64,000 nt of DNA from Klebsormidium nitens (GCA_000708835.1 DF237018.1:62001-126000), one strand, 5' to 3'. Positions 49,993-62,570 are shown, counted from the first letter of the stretch. Program-made: numbers and translations. The notes: generated by a model from the letters alone, not told the origin.

Positions 49993-51919
49993 TCCTGGGC
50001 TCTTCCTGCTGGATTCAATCCTGCAAGATTCTCCGCTCTTTCCTAATCAGGATGTTAGCAGGTGCAGAGATCACCTGCGCCCCAGGCGGCAGCGAGCAGC
50101 TTAAAACTGTTTGAAAGCTCGAGGAGAAGCCTTGTGCGCACCCGCTGCAGTCATGAGCAAATCTGCGCCTCATTACATAATCGAACGCCGCCCTTGACTT
50201 CTGTAGCTACTTGATCTGAGTAGATGCGCCTCCTCTAAATCTTTCATGGATGCAGCCACGAATTTTGTGCCAATTGCATCATAGACTGCAGTCCGACTCG
50301 ACTTGGTGACGATGAAATGGACGTGCAGCTCGACAACGATGCAATTCGCAACTTGCGGGTGCGACGCCCGCGGCCGCGTGCGACGCCCGCCGAATCTTCA
50401 CAGATGTTCTCTGTTTGCCCGCTCTATCTGGCGCTTGGACTAGTAGTTATGGACATGAAGACTCAAATTTCTGGCGCCGCGAGGTTGCAGACGGGGAAAG
50501 CTTCGGATAAAATCGTGCAATCCGTCTGCTCAGGGCAGCTTTCTCCAAATCATGGCCCGAGGAAGTGTCGTAGGTTTGTACGTGCTCACAATGACGTACT
50601 ATAAGAAGATTTGCCTCTTGCAGCATTTCTGATAGAGTCAGTATCAGGAGGCCTGCATTTCGATTCAGAATCATCGCTGAAGAACGAAGGCAATGTTGCT
50701 CCTCGAGATATGAAGAGGCAGCTTAGCGGCTTTGCTCTTTTTCCAAAGCAGGTTGAGAAGCCACAAGAGTTGGTTCCACAAGAACTCCATGCACATGCGT
50801 GAGAGAAGAACTTTCCAGGCTACGGTTCTTTGCATGCAGACGACCTGCCCATTTAGGCTGCAGAGCCTGATCTGGCGTCTTTCGCTTCGTATGAGGCATC
50901 TTGAGGAGCTTGCTCATGTCAGGACTGACTGGAATATTCTGATCGGTTCCGAAGCTTGAATTCATCAACCCGATCTCGACATCAATGCAATCTTCGACAC
51001 TGTATTGTGTTATGCAGCATTTCCATGGATCCTCTGGATGCAAACGCTGAGTCCGCATGATATAAGCCGTTCTCAAGGGGCCCACGGATCAGCTGAGTCT
51101 AGGTTCAAGCACACCATCTGAAGACCGTCGAAAGTGGCACACTAGATAAGGGTAACAAGCTTTTCGAAGATTTTCAATCGAAGTAGAATTGAATTGCAGC
51201 ATTGACTTCAAGAGATTTCAAAACAAGGCCCTGTGACGACCCATCTTCCTCAGTTCATAGCGACGCCCTGTGACGTAAAAATCTAGCTCAAAGGATACGG
51301 AAGTGCATGTGTTGAGTGGAAGTGCTTAAGAAATACGAGAATGCAAGCAAGAATAAAGCTGGGCTCCTCTATTGCGAATCGACTTCCGGATCCTTCTTAT
51401 CATTCTCGGCCCGTTGAGCCCTTGCCTGTAAAACGAATTGCAACTCCGTTAACACCCCGAAACCACGTCAATTACCTCAGCATTACCTCTAGAGTCGCCT
51501 GCTCGTTTTCTTTATCTAAGACGCATCTTAAGATGTTACCGCTTGCTGCACAGCTTTTCTCGAAAATCTTCGAGAAACAGGCTTCTGCCTGTCTATAAGA
51601 GCAGAATCGTTTGATGACAGCAACATTCTTGATGGGAGTCGGCGGTTGTATGCCTGCGGATGCTGTGAAGACGGGACTTTGAACTCGCAGTGAATAGTGA
51701 CGCAATAAAGTGCGTGGTTCACGTGCGCGTATCCAGCAATACCGGGCCGCCGTAGGTTAAGCTGGGCGCTATAGGACCCTATCGAGCCCTTTGGATGATG
51801 TTGTGAAGCTACCAAAATCGGCGTAGGACCAGCTCTGCGAAATGTCATCAGAGAACAGCACCAAAAAAGATTCATTGCACAAGTACACTTTCTAAGACGG
51901 CTTGCTTCCTTACATTGTC
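49993..51919. other. Intergenic region between MYND C and MYND D
   Basis: 1.9 kb between two minus-strand MYND genes. It should contain the promoter of C and the 3' end of D. Short open frames (for example 50317-50604 on the plus strand) have no recognisable product. The string tctgatagagtcagtatcagg at 50630 recalls part of the MYND copy B finger exon, but the similarity is too short to call a remnant. Confidence 0.45.
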
Positions 51920-53805
51920 TTAGGCGTTGCTGCCCCCAGCTCGGCACCGTGTTTTGTGGCCTTCCTTCCAGGCAAGCGTCTGGCACTCTGCAGGAGTGAG
52001 AAGCGAACCGCCGTATGTAAGACGGTAGTCAACTTGATGATGGAGACAGACAACAGGTCAATGAGTCCCCACGCGCAATCTACAAACATATTTTCGGGAT
52101 GAAGGAAGAGCGGCAAGGTTCAAGATAAAGCATCCGAGCCCATCTGACAACCTTAAATCCATCTCCGATTCCTGACGTACGTCTAAAGATCTGTCGTCCA
52201 GATTCAAACGGAAGAGTGACAAATTCATTGGATCAAGTTCCTTATAGGAGAATATTGAGGATCTAAAAGCAGATCAACTCACATCTGATCATTCTGAAGT
52301 GCCCTTGAAACTGACTTCAACAATTTCAAAGAGACTAAAGGAAAGGTGATCACCTCGAGAGCAGTAAATTGCCAGACGGCATTTGCTGCAGATCTTGAAC
52401 TCGCCAGAAGCAGACTCCTTCTTCGAGCACTCTGTGCGCGAGCACTTTCTGCGGGAGTTCCTTTGCGTTCTGAACTCATCCTCCGTCGCAAGAGTAACAA
52501 AACTTGTTCGCTGACCGCTTGGAATTGGGTCTACCTGAAGGAGTCTTCGGGCCTCTGCTCAAGATCTGGCTCCCGGTTGCATTCGCTTGCGAACAGGTCA
52601 GTCAGCTGTCGCTTCCTGTCCAGTGCCTTGCTAGAAGCGGCCAATATCTTTTCCAGCTCTTCTTTGTAATCTGCTCTTGCCAGGATGGGGCTGAAGGTTT
52701 TGTGATCCAACAGGCAAAGAATTTTGTAGACGTAGCCCTTTCTTTCCTCTTCGAGGCTCGAACAAGTTGCGAGCGCTAGCAGAGGGGCCAAGTACTTTGA
52801 TGGAAGCTTCTTTTCCTTGGAGAGGAAAGCGGGCCGTTCCTTCAGGTAAAATGCCAAGTTATTGATGGCCAGCCTTATCACCTCCGGGTCCTGGGACACT
52901 TCAAAAGCTTTGACCGCAACTTTGAAAAAGTCGTCAAGAGAAATTGGAAGGGCGCGGGGGCCTGAATCGAGCACTGAGATCGTTGTGATGACACGGTCAA
53001 CAATGTCGGAAGCCAGCCTCGTGTCAGCCAAGCAGTCACTGTGAATCTGGGAAAGAAGGGCCCTTCTGCCGCATATCACCTCTCTGACGTCATCAGTCGC
53101 CCAAAGAGCAAAGCCTCCCAGCGTTTCGAGCGATGTCAATTTCTCTTCGTCTCTCAAACTTTCGGACACTGGAGGCACGTTTTTGACCTTCCCTCTTCCC
53201 ACCAGCATGACCGGGTTCTCAGAGAGGTAAGATCCCTCGAGAATGAAGAGCAAGTCAGGTATGGACTTTTTGACGAAGCGCCATGTCCGAGCATCTGCCA
53301 TGAGCCCGTTCAGGATCTGGAGGCAGGTCTTGACCTTTGAAAGTACGAGCAGGCCGTCAATCGAATTACAAACAGCCTCCTCCATGCTCCCTCCAGCCAT
53401 CATGTAGATATCACCTTCTGCCTTCGCTGATTTGAGGATGCGGATGATCTCTTTCAGGATTCCTCGCTCTAGCATGTAGGCTGAGAAGCAGGCGTTGACA
53501 GTAGAACCCTTCAGCACTATCCTATGAAGCACAGATCCAAACTTGCGTAGAGCGAAGTAGCGCGTCTCCGGATCTTGGTCCTCAAGTTCTTCAAAGATTG
53601 TTTTGAGCCATGCACTGCTCTCTGGGTTCTGCAGGTCCAATTCCACAGTTCCAGGCACTTCAGCGCGCATCCTCATCTCGCTATTAGTCAGCTTAGAATA
53701 AGTTCTTTCAAGGTCGAGCACGGGACGGAATGGCTTCACCCTGGGAGCAGGCTTTGATCCATCCCGCTGATTCATCTGCGGTTCGCCGGCACCCTCCGAA
53801 TGCAT
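51920..53805 (-). pseudogene. MYND-finger protein, copy D, one frameshift before the finger
   Basis: Starts MHSEGAGEPQMNQ at 53805, like the N-terminus of copy C. The family block VELDLQNPESSAWLK is present and the frame is open to TAG 52533-52531. The homologous continuation (IPSGQRTSF then RRKCSRTEC) lies in a different frame, so a one- or two-base indel near 52535-52545 separates body and finger. Exon 1 ends at 52354 and exon 2 is 51987-51920. The finger is intact in its own frame: CSRTEC, CSKC, YCSR|EC, HKTRC, ending CRAGGSNA. Either the protein now ends without a MYND finger or the gene is dead. Divergent from SDR2. Confidence 0.75.
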
Positions 53806-54592
53806 GGCGGTTTTCGCGCCTGTGCCAAGGTTTGCGGCTGCACAGCAGCTTTCTTGCACATGCTATTATGCTGAAGTTTGAAACGAAGCCAGGCGCCTCC
53901 CACCTTTGCTCCTCCTTGTTTGTTTGCAGCAGTGTGTCAGGAGCAGTCTTACTCGATGTGGCCTCGAAAACAGCAAGAGTAAGCGCGTCGCCTTCTGCTT
54001 ACTCGATACCAAGCAGGATTCAAGTCACAAGTTGATTTCCTGGCATGTGCTTGCTCGCGCATGCACCTCTGCGCACGCTCTGGCTCTAGACCCTTCGTCA
54101 CTCGTGCACTTGATTCTGGATCGTCAATCTGACTCAGTTAGCTGCTCAGCTCGATTTACATCGTCTTCTCGCTTGCATCGACTCGCGGGGCCAAACTGCT
54201 ACGTTTCGAACTAAAGTTCCTCCTGCTTCGCATGGTCACGAGGTTTGAAGGCTATTAAAAAAGAGGATCAAGCTCGTGAATGGTATCAAAAGGGGCGCTT
54301 CCTTGCAACAACGACAGACTCCAATAGCAGCCTTCCTCGAGGTGAAAAGCAACTCGTTCCAGCACACTGAAGATAGGCGCCGCAAGGAGCGCCGCGCGCA
54401 GATACATTTTTTGCTTGAATGAGAGAACGACTGGTGAACCAAAAGCCAGGGAGGTGCCTCGAGGTGACTTTAGAGCAGCTTTAAGCCCTGCAAGCAAGTC
54501 CGGTGAAGTACCGTTCCTTGCAAGCCACAGGAGCCTCTTGTAAACCAGTCCTCCTCTCCCAATCCCCTCAGCCCCCCCAGTCCTCTGGAAAG
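53806..54592. promoter_or_regulatory. Divergent intergenic region MYND D/SDR2
   Basis: 787 bases between two divergent ATGs, so it holds both promoters. No exon is evident; nothing at nucleotide level clearly matches the equivalent SDR1/MYND A region. Confidence 0.45.
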
Positions 54593-57500
54593 ATGGACGA
54601 GTACGAGGATACGTTACTGGTCTTGGTGAACCAGACGTTGGACCTGATGTGGCCCCTGGCCCTGTTCTTCATCCTGCTACTGACGTACCCCCCCCTGGCC
54701 GTCTGGCGCTGCGTCAGGTGGCTCTTCACCTTCCCCTGGCCCATGCAGGACAGGGTGGTGCTCATCACCGGGGCATCCTCGGGGATTGGCGAGGTAAGAG
54801 TGCTTGGAAACCTTGTTGCAGGGATTTAGCATTTTCTTTGCAAAGCTCTTCCCTCTTTGCGAAGGCATTGGCCGATTCTTTTTGCGGAGAAAACAATGAA
54901 ATATTCTCTGAGGTGAGCTGGAAGCACAAAATCATTCGACTGAACTCTACACTTTTGTGCATACCCAAGTGCAGAGATGAACCTTCAAAACGACTGGAAT
55001 GGAGGATGATCCTCCCCCACATCCCATGCTTTCGTTCATTTTTGGAGTACACAGCCTCTAAGCTCTCAGCACTGATTGCATGCCCTTTCTTCGTCTACGC
55101 CTCACCTTTTCATGTTATGTCGCCGTCAGTAGAGAAAGCGGCACGACATCCAGAACTAACCGACGGTTTGATTGATTCATAAAGAACCTCGAGCTTAGAT
55201 GAAATTGCTATCCCGAGCTTGACTTCCAATGATGTTCCGATTTTATCCTGGTTTCCAGCACATCGCGTATGAGTACGCCCGGCTTGGAGCCCGCCTGGCC
55301 CTCGTCGCCCGGAGAGAGGAGAGGCTGGAGGAGGTCGAAGACAACTGCAAGTACGAACCCCTGATCCTCTCTGCTTGAAAGATATGGTTTCTGGTTAGAA
55401 ATACTGGAGAGTACACGCTTAGACGTGAGAGCTGATTCTGCAGTTTCGAAGACAAGCTCTCTCTGGATGCGAGTAGAAGCATCATACAGATTACGAAATT
55501 CTGTCTCGGAGGGGCTAAATCACCACTTTGTGCAGTACAACTGTGATTGCTTTGAGGTTTCATTTTGTGGGCTGCTACCAGAGTGGACTAATGAGCTTTT
55601 GCCTCATGTAAAACTTCTTCGTTTTCTGCTTGCAGGAGTCTTGGGTCACCTGACGTCCAGATCATCCAAGCTGACGTCAGCAAGGAGGAAGACTGCAAAC
55701 AGGTGGTGGAAGAAACGGTCCAACACTTCCAGAGACGTGAGGCACTCTCGTTGTTTGAGATTTATCGTTGGTCTTCGAACCGAAAACGGCCATTGCAACT
55801 ATTATAGAGGTTGCATTCTGTTTCAGAGGTCTGCAGGTGTTTCTTCAAAGGACATTGACAGCGTCCTCAATCAACTTGTGGTTACTCCGGGATGGGATGG
55901 TTCCAGCCTTTGAATTTTCTCAAAGGCTGCCCCAGATATTCTTGCTGTCGGTTTGCAAATGTTTGATGCTCGCTCGCTTGCTCAATGCATCAAATGTTAG
56001 TCATGTTCTTCTGAGGGAAAAGGGTTGGGTCTCCAAACTTAGACTTACAATTATGTTTCTCAATACCGCTCGAGGGCAAACAATTGCCCATTGTTTGCCG
56101 TTAAAGATACTTCGTCTTGATCAGCCGGATTCCGGTTGTCGCTTATAAGCAGCTGTTCCCGGTTCCCGCGCGCTGACGTTTTTCTCTCGCGGTCAAACTT
56201 GTCTCTGGCACTCACCTCTTTCCTTGCTCTTCACAAGGATACTGCTTACTTTTCTCAGCCAAAATTGCTTTCGAAGTCTTCCCGTGCGTCAATGCATTCC
56301 GCTTTTCTGCCGCAGTCGACACGCTGCTTCTGAACGCGGGAGTGGCGCACATCTACTCTTTCGAAGAGGCCGACGACACCAAGGGCTTCGGGCCGATCAT
56401 GGTAGGAATCGATTCTGAATTTCTATTTCCGTTTCTAAAGGACATGAAGATTTCGTTCAGGCAGTTCTGCAGAGTGAGAGGAAGCAGGCAATTTCCAACA
56501 TCTTGGACTTTCATTTCAGACCGCACCTCACATATACGAACGCATTTTCGAATTCGAAAGCGTCGTTTTCGAATTCGAGACCTTACGGCGCTTCTTCGTT
56601 ACGTGCTCCGCTAGTACTTCCTGCCCTAGATTGGTTAGCACACCCAGAAAGCATTCCCCTTCATTCTGACGTTTCAATATCCTTACCAAGCAAATGCGGC
56701 CGATCAGAATGTAACGTTTAAATTATTCCATCTGGGCCAAACTCATTGGAAGTTACCATGATTGAAGAATTTGTTTTCATCATCGAATGTCGAAGGCAAG
56801 AATGGAAAAAAATGAAAATAAGCTCGTTCTTTTGCAGGACGTCAACTTCTGGGGCTACGTGTACACGACCAAGTTTGCGCTGCCGCACCTGCGCCGGAGC
56901 CAGGGCCAGATCGTGGTCAACGACTCCATCGTCTCCTTCCTGCCGCAGGCCAAGACCAGCATCTACAACGTGAGCTTCGTTCGTGTTGCTTGAATGATCA
57001 TTCTGAGATTTGAATGGCAAAGCTCTTGATACAGGACAACTTGCATGTACGAAGCTCCATTTTGAGAGGCAGCCAATCTTGTCTCAAGGCATGAAGAGCC
57101 CAACTGCTGATTGGCCGAGATCCTAAGCAGCCTTTCTAGGATCCTAAGCAGACTTTCTTAAAAACGGACCGTTCAAGCTTCGCGACCGTCAGAAACAAGC
57201 TACAAGGGGTCCGAACCCGCGAGCCTCTGGGCTGCCTCAACCTGTCCAACCGCCCTTCGACACACTACGAAACTAGATACTATTACGTGTCACACCCTGC
57301 GAATCCATTTCTCTTCTAAGAGGCCGAACACTTCTGGTTCGCCGGAGACTCCTTCCGCGGAGTTGGGCTGAGGCTCGAACTGGGCGTGCGAAAGAACTTC
57401 CCTTTCCGTGACCGGCCTGTTTCTCGCCTGAAGAACAAGATACTCTCGTTTACGCTTTGCTTTCTCTGCCAGGCGTCCAAGGCCGCGGTGAGCCAGTTCT

Positions 57501-58875
57501 TCGAGACGCTCCGCGTGGAGCTGGGCTCTGCGGTGCCCATCACAGTCTTCCTGCCGGGGGCCATCAAGTCCGAGGTGCGCGCAACCCTTTACTTTTCAGC
57601 AAGCTTTATGCTGTCTTCAGACGATTATCATTGCTTCGACTGCAAGTTTGGAACCCTTCAAGGAAATAACGGACCGTATCACAAGTTTCAAGTTACCGCT
57701 CACAGCCCACGTCTTCGGATCTGGGGATCTGGGGAAAGACGACTATCTATAAAGATTGGTTGGTCGGATGGCAGGTTCAGCGGACCGTGCAACTTCCTTT
57801 TCTTTCCTGATCACGAAAAGAATGCGTTTGGTCCTTCGAACCTCGTGATGCGCCCTTATTATCACCTCATTGACCGAGGACCGTTTGTTACAGTTCACCG
57901 CGATTCCCTGAGCTGAGTCAAGGCGCTTCGAGATGCGGCTTCGGCCGCCATGCAGATCTGCAGAACTTTTTGTCCGCCCAGATCAGATTCTGGTTTAAGC
58001 CGTAACACCATCTCGCCCTGTCCTGCAGATGACCGACGGGAAAGTTCTTCTCCCCGACGGAAAGGTGGCGTCGCCGGATGAAGCCTTCCGGCTGCGCAAC
58101 GTAAGCCCTCGGGCGCTTCGTTTTAGCTTTGTCCTATTTGTCCTGAGCTTCCTATTCGGATGAGAATTCCAAAATGTATCAATTTTCTCCGAGCTCTGTA
58201 CTTTCGTCCGTGCCCCGCTTAAGATTTTCAAACTCGTTTTTGCGGATGATTCTCAGATGAGAACGTCTAGTCCTCAAGTCTTGGGACATCTATTTTGCTG
58301 TTTCGCTGCCGCGACGACTGGATGCAGCCTACAGCACGTACCGGAAAGCCGAGCTTATGATTTCCTCGGCCTCTGCATTCTCATGATCTGAAGTTTCTCC
58401 ATGGAAAAGAAGCACAACAAAGCGCCAGTCGCGGTCTTAATCACTGTGAAAGCTGAGAGTGACGCACGAACGAAGTATGCCAACACCTTGTGCGGGCCAC
58501 AAAGTTGTCCGAGCGTCTCACATTGCGTGATGTAGCATTCAGATCATGAATTGATTTCAGTAAGAGTTTCGCGAACGAATTCATCCCCTGCAGGAGGCCG
58601 GCTTCGGGCTCTTCCCGCTGCTGCCCACCTCCGCGCTCGCGCGCCGTGTGGTGAAGGCGGCGCGCTACCGTCGTCCACGTGTCGTCATCCCGTCGTGGTA
58701 CAAGACCATGTTCTACCTCAAGATCTTCGAGCCCGAGCTGCTCTACACGTCGCTCCGCATCTTCTGGTCGGGGCGGCCATCGTTCGCCAAGCGCCTGAGC
58801 GAAATCTTTGGCGGGGGCATCAAGCCGCCCGGTCCCAAGGAGTTCGAGAGGGGGGGTTTTCGCAAGGACGAGTAG
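54593..58875 (+). CDS. Short-chain dehydrogenase/reductase, 11-beta-HSD/steroleosin-like (SDR paralog 2)
   Basis: Eight exons: 54593-54793, 55259-55350, 55636-55736, 56316-56401, 56838-56969, 57473-57574, 58029-58100, 58594-58875 (355 residues). The first five exons have exactly the same lengths as in SDR1, and the motifs fall at the same residues: TGASSGIGE 59-67, LNAG ending at 140, S190, Y203, K207 (IYNASK). An N-terminal hydrophobic segment (about residues 10-42) predicts membrane anchoring. The sixth exon of SDR1 is here split by a 454-base intron after IKSE, before MTDGK. The protein ends GGFRKDE. All introns are GT-AG. Predicted NAD(P)-dependent oxidoreductase; substrate unknown. Head-to-head with MYND copy D, mirroring SDR1 and MYND A. 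Confidence 0.93.
57118..57160. repeat. Short tandem repeat in SDR2 intron 5
   Basis: The unit gatcctaagcag followed by a pyrimidine-rich ctttct string occurs twice in a row (about 57119-57138 and 57140-57159). Confidence 0.7.
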
Positions 58876-61178
58876 AAACGCGGGGTGGCGCTGAGTAAAG
58901 AAAGCAGGAAGATTGGAAAGCACGAGATCGAATGGAGATACTCTCCATTTGAGCGAGACGGCTTAGTAAGAATGAGGGGTGGGCGGGGTGGAGAAGATGA
59001 GTAGTGTGACGTACTGTGGCCATATGTTGTTTCAGCAGTCCGCGGCAGACGTGTCTGCGTCTTGGGACAGCTTTGTACATATAAGATTTTTTCCAGTCGG
59101 AGTCTTCTTTGCGCCAGCCTACAGGCTTGCTGGGATGTCTGGCAACAACCGAGGTGTAGGGGCTTTTGCTTCATGAAACTATTGTTGACCGCGAGCTCGG
59201 TCGTAACAAGGCGTACCGTTCTGTCGCGAGGATACACTCTCCCAACTTTGAATGCATGACAAGATAGCACCAATTGTTGAAGCAATCGAAGCATTTCATG
59301 GACGGGTATCGTTCTATTTTGACTGCCATTGCATCACATGGATTACGAAGCGTATGCATCGTGAGATATTAGCGTCAGTCGACGAATGCCAGACAAGATA
59401 TAACCTTCGCATATGAGAGGAGCCTAATTCGCGAACCTCATATCCAGATGTAGAGCTCTCCCAGAGGTGCTAAATCCATGATACGAAGGACGGCTGATTC
59501 AGCGGACGGTCGAAGGAGATACGCGCTCACCTGAGGCAGTGCGGTTCAACTTAGTCGCAGAAAGTTGTGCCAGTCCAGCAGATTGGACAGAATACTTTGG
59601 GTACAGCAGAAACGAGCTCAGTAGATGTACTTAGCACTGAGGGCAACCGGCTCTATAAGTGTGCGCGTGTGTCATGTGTATGACCATTTGATCGGATGTT
59701 TTGCAATCATGAGCTATTCATGGTCTAGGTCCGCAAAGCTTACCATGATTAATTGACTACCATCATTCGGAACGTACCATTTTGATTCATGAGCACGTGT
59801 GCAGCCATATGAGACGTCCTCGCCGACATCGCGCGTGGAGCGCTGTGCTCATTTGCGGTCGCGCGCATCCGCGAACATTGGCACAGCTACTGATTTCTGG
59901 CCGGCCTGGCGCCGCTGCGCGCGCATGTGCATGTGTGACGCATTTAATGATTCGGTCTGTGCGCTCAATGTTGCGACACGACTCTTGATCAGGATAAAAA
60001 AAACGTGACTTGCATCTTTTCGGGGGGGTTGTTGGCTTTCTTTGACGACTCCTGTGGTCACTCAAAGACAGTCTGCTACCGATCCAGTTGTGCTGGTCGC
60101 TGCGTCCATAAAAGTCTTGCTCCACGTTTGGTGGGTTTATGCTCAAAGCTAGCTCTCACTGATGCAGGATGCCTCCAGCACAGCATGGTGAAACATAAAC
60201 CCAACCTATCGATTGCTACGCGTTACTCAATGTGGCCTCAATCCGTCTGGTACACCGTCCCAATGCAAGCGACTAGACCTAACTTAGTAAAGTGACTTAG
60301 CGCACCGCAGCTAAAATTGTCTTCCCTATGCTAGGTGGCGGCCGGTATGGTCACTGTCAATAAATACATGTACAAGTGGTACAAACACAAATATAGATAC
60401 ACAAATACAGATATAGAAACCAACGAAGGTTTCTATACACACCTATCTCGAGTCCATAAATTGGGCCCATCTTTGTCTTGTCAAAGTTCTTAGCCCAGGA
60501 CAGCAACATTGGAACTCGGCGAGCCTTCACATCGCCCAAGCCATGCTTGCCTGTAAGGAAATATCCTTGCACTTTTGAGCAATCAGACTCCTCACTTTAA
60601 GGTCTACGCTGAAATTTCTGAGAGTCTCTTTCTGCCAGCTCTCTGGAGCCTGCTTCCGCTGGCAACCAGAGATGTTCAGCAAGGGCTGAAGGGACGACAT
60701 GGATCCTTTGCACACAACGGTATACGTTTTAGGCAGTTACCTTTTACGCGGAGTTAAACTAAGACTGCAAAAAGTAGACTGGTTTCAAACCAGCAAAAGT
60801 CATGTAGAGTTGCTGATCTCTGTGGGCCAAAGTCTGTAGATGACTGCTTCTGGAGATTCATGCCCTCAAATGAAGGACCAAACAGACACGGACGGAAGCT
60901 CCTCATTGCTTGCAATAGATACGAAACTGAGCCAGACATTGCCTCTTGTTTTTAAGAGGGGACCAGCACTCAAGCACTTCAGAAATATGACAAGCAGGCT
61001 GCCTGATCCAGCTGAAGCTTATATACCTTTTCTGAGGTTCTGAAATGCATGTTGAGGGACTATTTTTTTTGAATAATTTTCAGATCCATGTTGAGAGCTT
61101 CAGCACTAATCCGATTACCGGATCAGCTGACATCTAGTGGAACATGAGTGACATAGAAACGCTGCAAATCCTCACCTT
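58876..61178. other. Intergenic region SDR2/unrecognised ORF
   Basis: 2.3 kb without a supported gene. It contains an AT-rich, purine/pyrimidine-alternating patch at 60359-60425 with repeated taca and ata units, and a run of a at 59997-60003. Short open frames here have no recognisable product. Confidence 0.45.
60359..60425. repeat. Low-complexity A/T/C-rich patch
   Basis: Imperfect repeats of aaataca, gataca and atata units make up about 65 bases on the plus strand, with very few G residues. Simple-sequence DNA; no function inferred. Confidence 0.6.
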
Positions 61179-62375
61179 CTAGCTGAACTTGTCTTCGTCT
61201 GAGATTGGCGCGTCCGGCAGCACCCCCAACGGATTCGGCGTGTTGTGCTTGGAGTACCACGCTGAAATCTGCCCCACCACTAAGCGGAAAAAGCTCCTGG
61301 CTATGAACCTTGCGCCGGGGTCGCCAGGGGGGGCTGTCAGGGGGTTTGCCTCGTGCGGCGTGCGGTCAGTGAACCAGCACAACTCTCGGGCTGCTAAATT
61401 TCTTCCAGGGCCTAAGCGCTCAATGCCCCCATGCCGATCGGAGACTTCATCCGGTTTGTTGATCAGCACTGGCCAGACAGTGCAAGAGTCGCTGACGTTG
61501 GAAGCCATGTAGATACCGTCAGTGAGCTCATTCTGGCCCGCAGCCTTATAGCCCCCGCCCCAGAAACGATGCGAGGTCTCAAGTGTCTTAGCCAGACCGC
61601 CATCCCGGATCTCCCCGGGCCGCTCAACATGTAGCCCAGGCCGGCGCTGGGACTCTCCTATTGGGACGAGGCTTTCATGAATTGTTAGGTATGCGACCTG
61701 GTTGAATTTTGCTGGGAGCGCCGCACGCTTGCACATCTCAATAAACTTATAGTACTGACGGCAGTATGCTGGGAGAGTGTTGAGAAGGTCAAGGTCATGT
61801 GGTTTGATCGGCATCATATTTATCTGGATGCCCTTTGGTTCTGGGAAGGAGATCAGCTTAGGGTGCCACTTGCGCGCCGGCCCTAAATGCTGTGAGGCAA
61901 TGTCAAATGCCACCGACTTCCGGTCCATGTGCTCCTCATACCAGGTGTCTACAAGGCAAAACACCCTGGTCCAGATGTGTTCGTTTCCTCGAAGGAGCGA
62001 GAGGGGGTTTCCTTCGTCCAGCGTGCCACGCAGGATAGTGAATCTGACAGTGTCCGCAATAGGAATGTTGCAACGCTCCGCTTGCTCTGCGCTGTCAACC
62101 GATTTCATCATCACTTTCAGAATATGAGTAAACCCTGTCCACAAATCTAGGCACCAGAGCGAGCTCGACAGATTTGACACCATCATTCGCCTGCGACTCA
62201 GCGGCCCTTTCCTAGAGCCAGCGGCCAGCTCCTTTCCTGATCTGAAGAAGGGAATGGTCAACCATGTAGTAGTGCACTGTGCAGCATTCCCTTGCACAAT
62301 CATGCAATCATGACATGGCTCAGGGTGGGGGATCATCCTAGAAATTGGAGAAGCCGCGCGCGCCCCAGGCAGCAT
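61179..62375 (-). CDS. Unrecognised intronless ORF, 398 residues
   Basis: A single open frame from ATG 62375 to the stop at 61179. I do not recognise the family. The C-terminal half looks like a real folded protein: GGIYMASNVSDSCTVW is resembled here by DGIYMASNVSDSCTVWPVLI, followed by ELCWFTDRTPHEANPL and SAWYSKHNTPNPLGVLPDA, with many aromatic and His/Asp residues in conserved-looking blocks. The first 60 residues are less convincing and a later methionine may be the true start. It has no intron, unlike almost every other gene here, so it may be a retrocopy, a transferred gene or simply a single-exon gene. Convergent with SDR2. Confidence 0.5.
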   Translation of the reverse strand: MLPGARAASPISRMIPHPEPCHDCMIVQGNAAQCTTTWLTIPFFRSGKELAAGSRKGPLSRRRMMVSNLSSSLWCLDLWTGFTHILKVMMKSVDSAEQAERCNIPIADTVRFTILRGTLDEGNPLSLLRGNEHIWTRVFCLVDTWYEEHMDRKSVAFDIASQHLGPARKWHPKLISFPEPKGIQINMMPIKPHDLDLLNTLPAYCRQYYKFIEMCKRAALPAKFNQVAYLTIHESLVPIGESQRRPGLHVERPGEIRDGGLAKTLETSHRFWGGGYKAAGQNELTDGIYMASNVSDSCTVWPVLINKPDEVSDRHGGIERLGPGRNLAARELCWFTDRTPHEANPLTAPPGDPGARFIARSFFRLVVGQISAWYSKHNTPNPLGVLPDAPISDEDKFS

Positions 62376-62570
62376 AAGCCTGAACTTGAAGCCTCTAAGT
62401 CGCGTGCCAGGCCGCTAGCCGGCCGCGCTAGTCACGCCCGCGCGCCTCTGAAGAGAATTCTTGGTCATGACAGTGCATGGTGGTCAAGCTAAGTTAGAGA
62501 GCGGCTAGATCTGCGCCCTTTTAGTCTGTGCAGCGCACACTGACAGCGAGGCTTTGCAGAAGTGAACACG

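Noticed and set aside
53806-53859. Start of MYND copy D at 53859
   Set aside because: The codon there is GTG; the first in-frame ATG is 53805, which also matches the N-terminus of copy C.
57185-57265. tRNA gene on the minus strand (gggttcggacccc resembles a T arm)
   Set aside because: The five-base T stem does not pair properly, and no acceptor, D or anticodon stem can be formed around it.
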